In this document: piece after piece, positions 62,886 to 64,000 of the stretch
Position numbering within the stretch: the stretch's first letter is position 1
Layout: each line of letters begins with the position of its first letter
Assembly (NCBI GenBank): GCA_000158155.1
Contig: DS999405.1
Location: 895,623 to 959,622, forward strand
Reading direction: 5' to 3'
From: a gamma proteobacterium NOR5-3
Lineage (GTDB): Bacteria; Pseudomonadota; Gammaproteobacteria; Pseudomonadales; Halieaceae
DNA length: 64,000 nucleotides
The notes under the pieces: generated by a model
What the model saw: the letters and a program-made list of their open reading frames with translations, nothing else
The model's database searches: none
Told to the model about the DNA's origin: nothing
Program-made: the position numbers and the translations under genes

Positions 62886-64000
62886 TTAGGCTCTGCGGCT
62901 ACTTTGCGCGAGATCCAACAGCTCCCGATTAGCCACTGCAAACATGGCAAAATCCGGCGACGACGTCGTGTGTAGTTCACCCAGCATATCTTTCCAGCGC
63001 TTGAGCAACGCGCTCTCCTGTTTTTCCCATGCGGTAATGCAGGTGACGATATCCTCGTCTTCGCAGCGCAATCGCAACACGCCCTGCGCCAGAGTGCACT
63101 GCTGCCACTGGAGATCTTCCATGTAGGCCTCTCGCGCCATGGCCTGCCATTCGTTTTCGACCTTACTGGCAAGGACCTGAGCGCCAAACCAATCAAGTTC
63201 CAGACGCTCACCCAGGTGATAATAAAGCGTCGCCACTTCCATGAGCTCATTACCGGTTTGCGTCGATACGTCCACGATGGCCAGCGCGGTAGCGGCATGC
63301 ATACAGCCCGCGACCCGAGCCGCCGTCTCGGCGTTGACTCCTGCTTCGCTGTAAGCGCGCAAACGCGCCTCGTACTGCTCCGCCGCGCGACCACGCAGTA
63401 AGCTTGGCAACGCCAGCTGCAATTCTCCGACGCCCGAACAAAACTCTTCGATCATGCTCGTCGGTGTAATCTGATGTCGCCTGTTGCGAAGCACCCAACG
63501 CGTACTGCGCTTCACCAGCCGAATCACGTCGAGCATCATTTCGATCTGCACGTCCGAGGCCACCTTGAAGTCCAGAGCCTCAATGCTATCCCACAAAGAA
63601 GAGATGCCGAATATGTCCATAACCGCCGTGTAGGCGCGAGCCACATCCTCTACCGGCGCACCGGTAGCTTTTTGCTGTCGCAGCACAAAGTTCAAGCCCA
63701 TGCGATTAACAATATCGTTGGCAACCTGTGTACACATGATTTCCCGGCGCAGACGGTGCTCAGCAAGATCATCGGGATAAATCTCCTGTAACTTTGCAGG
63801 AAACGCTGTCGCTACAGCCCGTAATAAATGCGCATCAGTACCCAGGTCAGAAGCGATTAACTCCTCTTTGAGAATCGCTTTGCTGTAGGAAATGAGTACC
63901 GACAGCTCCGGCCGCGTCAGGCCCAGATCCTGAGTACGTCTATCAGCAAGCGCATCGTCGCTGGGCAAAAACTCCAACTCCCGGTCCAGGCGGCCCGCGT
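62886..64000 (-). CDS. NAD-specific glutamate dehydrogenase (large, GDH2 type), C-terminal part
   Basis: About 371 residues are visible, open at the right edge. Contains RELEFLPSDDALADRR, GLTRPELSVLISYSK and LAEHRLRREIMCTQVANDIVNRMG, motifs of the C-terminal helical region of the large (about 1600-residue) bacterial NAD-GDH. This region follows the catalytic domain, which lies beyond the window. The enzyme deaminates glutamate to 2-oxoglutarate for carbon catabolism. Stop TAA at 62886-62888. Confidence 0.92.
   Translation of the reverse strand, partial: AGRLDRELEFLPSDDALADRRTQDLGLTRPELSVLISYSKAILKEELIASDLGTDAHLLRAVATAFPAKLQEIYPDDLAEHRLRREIMCTQVANDIVNRMGLNFVLRQQKATGAPVEDVARAYTAVMDIFGISSLWDSIEALDFKVASDVQIEMMLDVIRLVKRSTRWVLRNRRHQITPTSMIEEFCSGVGELQLALPSLLRGRAAEQYEARLRAYSEAGVNAETAARVAGCMHAATALAIVDVSTQTGNELMEVATLYYHLGERLELDWFGAQVLASKVENEWQAMAREAYMEDLQWQQCTLAQGVLRLRCEDEDIVTCITAWEKQESALLKRWKDMLGELHTTSSPDFAMFAVANRELLDLAQSSRRA

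Noticed and set aside
62750-63394. Minus-strand 214-residue frame overlapping the glutamate dehydrogenase
   Set aside because: It is an alternative frame of the same strand with Arg/Ser-rich composition, while the dehydrogenase frame shows family motifs.
1-64000. A toxin-antitoxin, secretion or classical defence system
   Set aside because: No recognisable components of such systems were found; genes are metabolic, envelope or housekeeping types plus one IS.

Overview
The window looks like chromosomal DNA of a marine, aerobic, heterotrophic gammaproteobacterium. The gene set (DUF1302/DUF1329/YCF48/RND module, CYP153, paired acyl-CoA dehydrogenases, TonB receptor with a repeat lipoprotein, M20 peptidases, Slt, SlyX, RMF, PilU) resembles the OM60/NOR5 (Halieaceae) group, but that placement is inference from family content, not from a search. 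Genes are densely packed on both strands with many ATGA, TGATG or GTGA stop/start overlaps. No gene in the window encodes a classical helix-turn-helix regulator.

Layout. 1-8.1 kb (minus): thiolase-like protein, DUF1302 porin-like protein, DUF1329 protein, YCF48/BNR-repeat protein and a truncated RND exporter, probably one envelope export or uptake module for a hydrophobic substrate. 8.1-13.7 kb: S1/P1 nuclease facing a coupled minus-strand cluster of HSL-type esterase, PlsC-like acyltransferase, Orn/Lys/Arg decarboxylase and dienelactone hydrolase. The acyltransferase and the hydrolase both look broken. 13.7-15.7 kb: a small basic protein and an SRPBCC-SDR fusion. 15.7-21.4 kb (minus): a 27-residue membrane peptide, two acyl-CoA dehydrogenases, an M20 amidohydrolase, AvtA and SlyX. 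21.4-30 kb: YciH/SUI1, a decayed lysozyme-like protein, an arsenosugar-type glycosyltransferase pair, Slt, DUF481, two lipoproteins, a cysteate/D-cysteine lyase and an aspartate racemase. 30-40.3 kb: a creatininase and, divergent from it, a six-gene plus-strand operon: tri-haem cytochrome c, DUF1592 lipoprotein, Tat-exported DUF1552 protein, secreted-repeat protein, orphan secreted protein, and membrane-anchored alpha/beta hydrolase. 40.4-51 kb: amidohydrolase, tRNA-Arg(CCT), PilU, quinone oxidoreductase, CoA-transferase, DUF3429 and DUF3833 proteins, an orphan secreted protein, PrpE and Pgi. 51.07-52.76 kb: an intact-looking IS1182-type insertion sequence. 52.8-60.9 kb: CYP153 P450, TonB-dependent receptor and a triplicated 1268-residue lipoprotein. 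60.9-64 kb: M20 carboxypeptidase, RMF, and the C-terminal part of a large NAD-glutamate dehydrogenase.

Most notable signals: two four-unit arrays of TGTCA/TGACA-type sites at an exact 11-bp period (47124-47161 and 60861-60898), each ending 11 bp before a -10-like hexamer, which look like tandem PhoB-type boxes in front of a secreted orphan protein and the giant lipoprotein; the six-gene secreted redox operon at 31-40 kb; and two genes broken by apparent single-base losses within 3 kb of each other.
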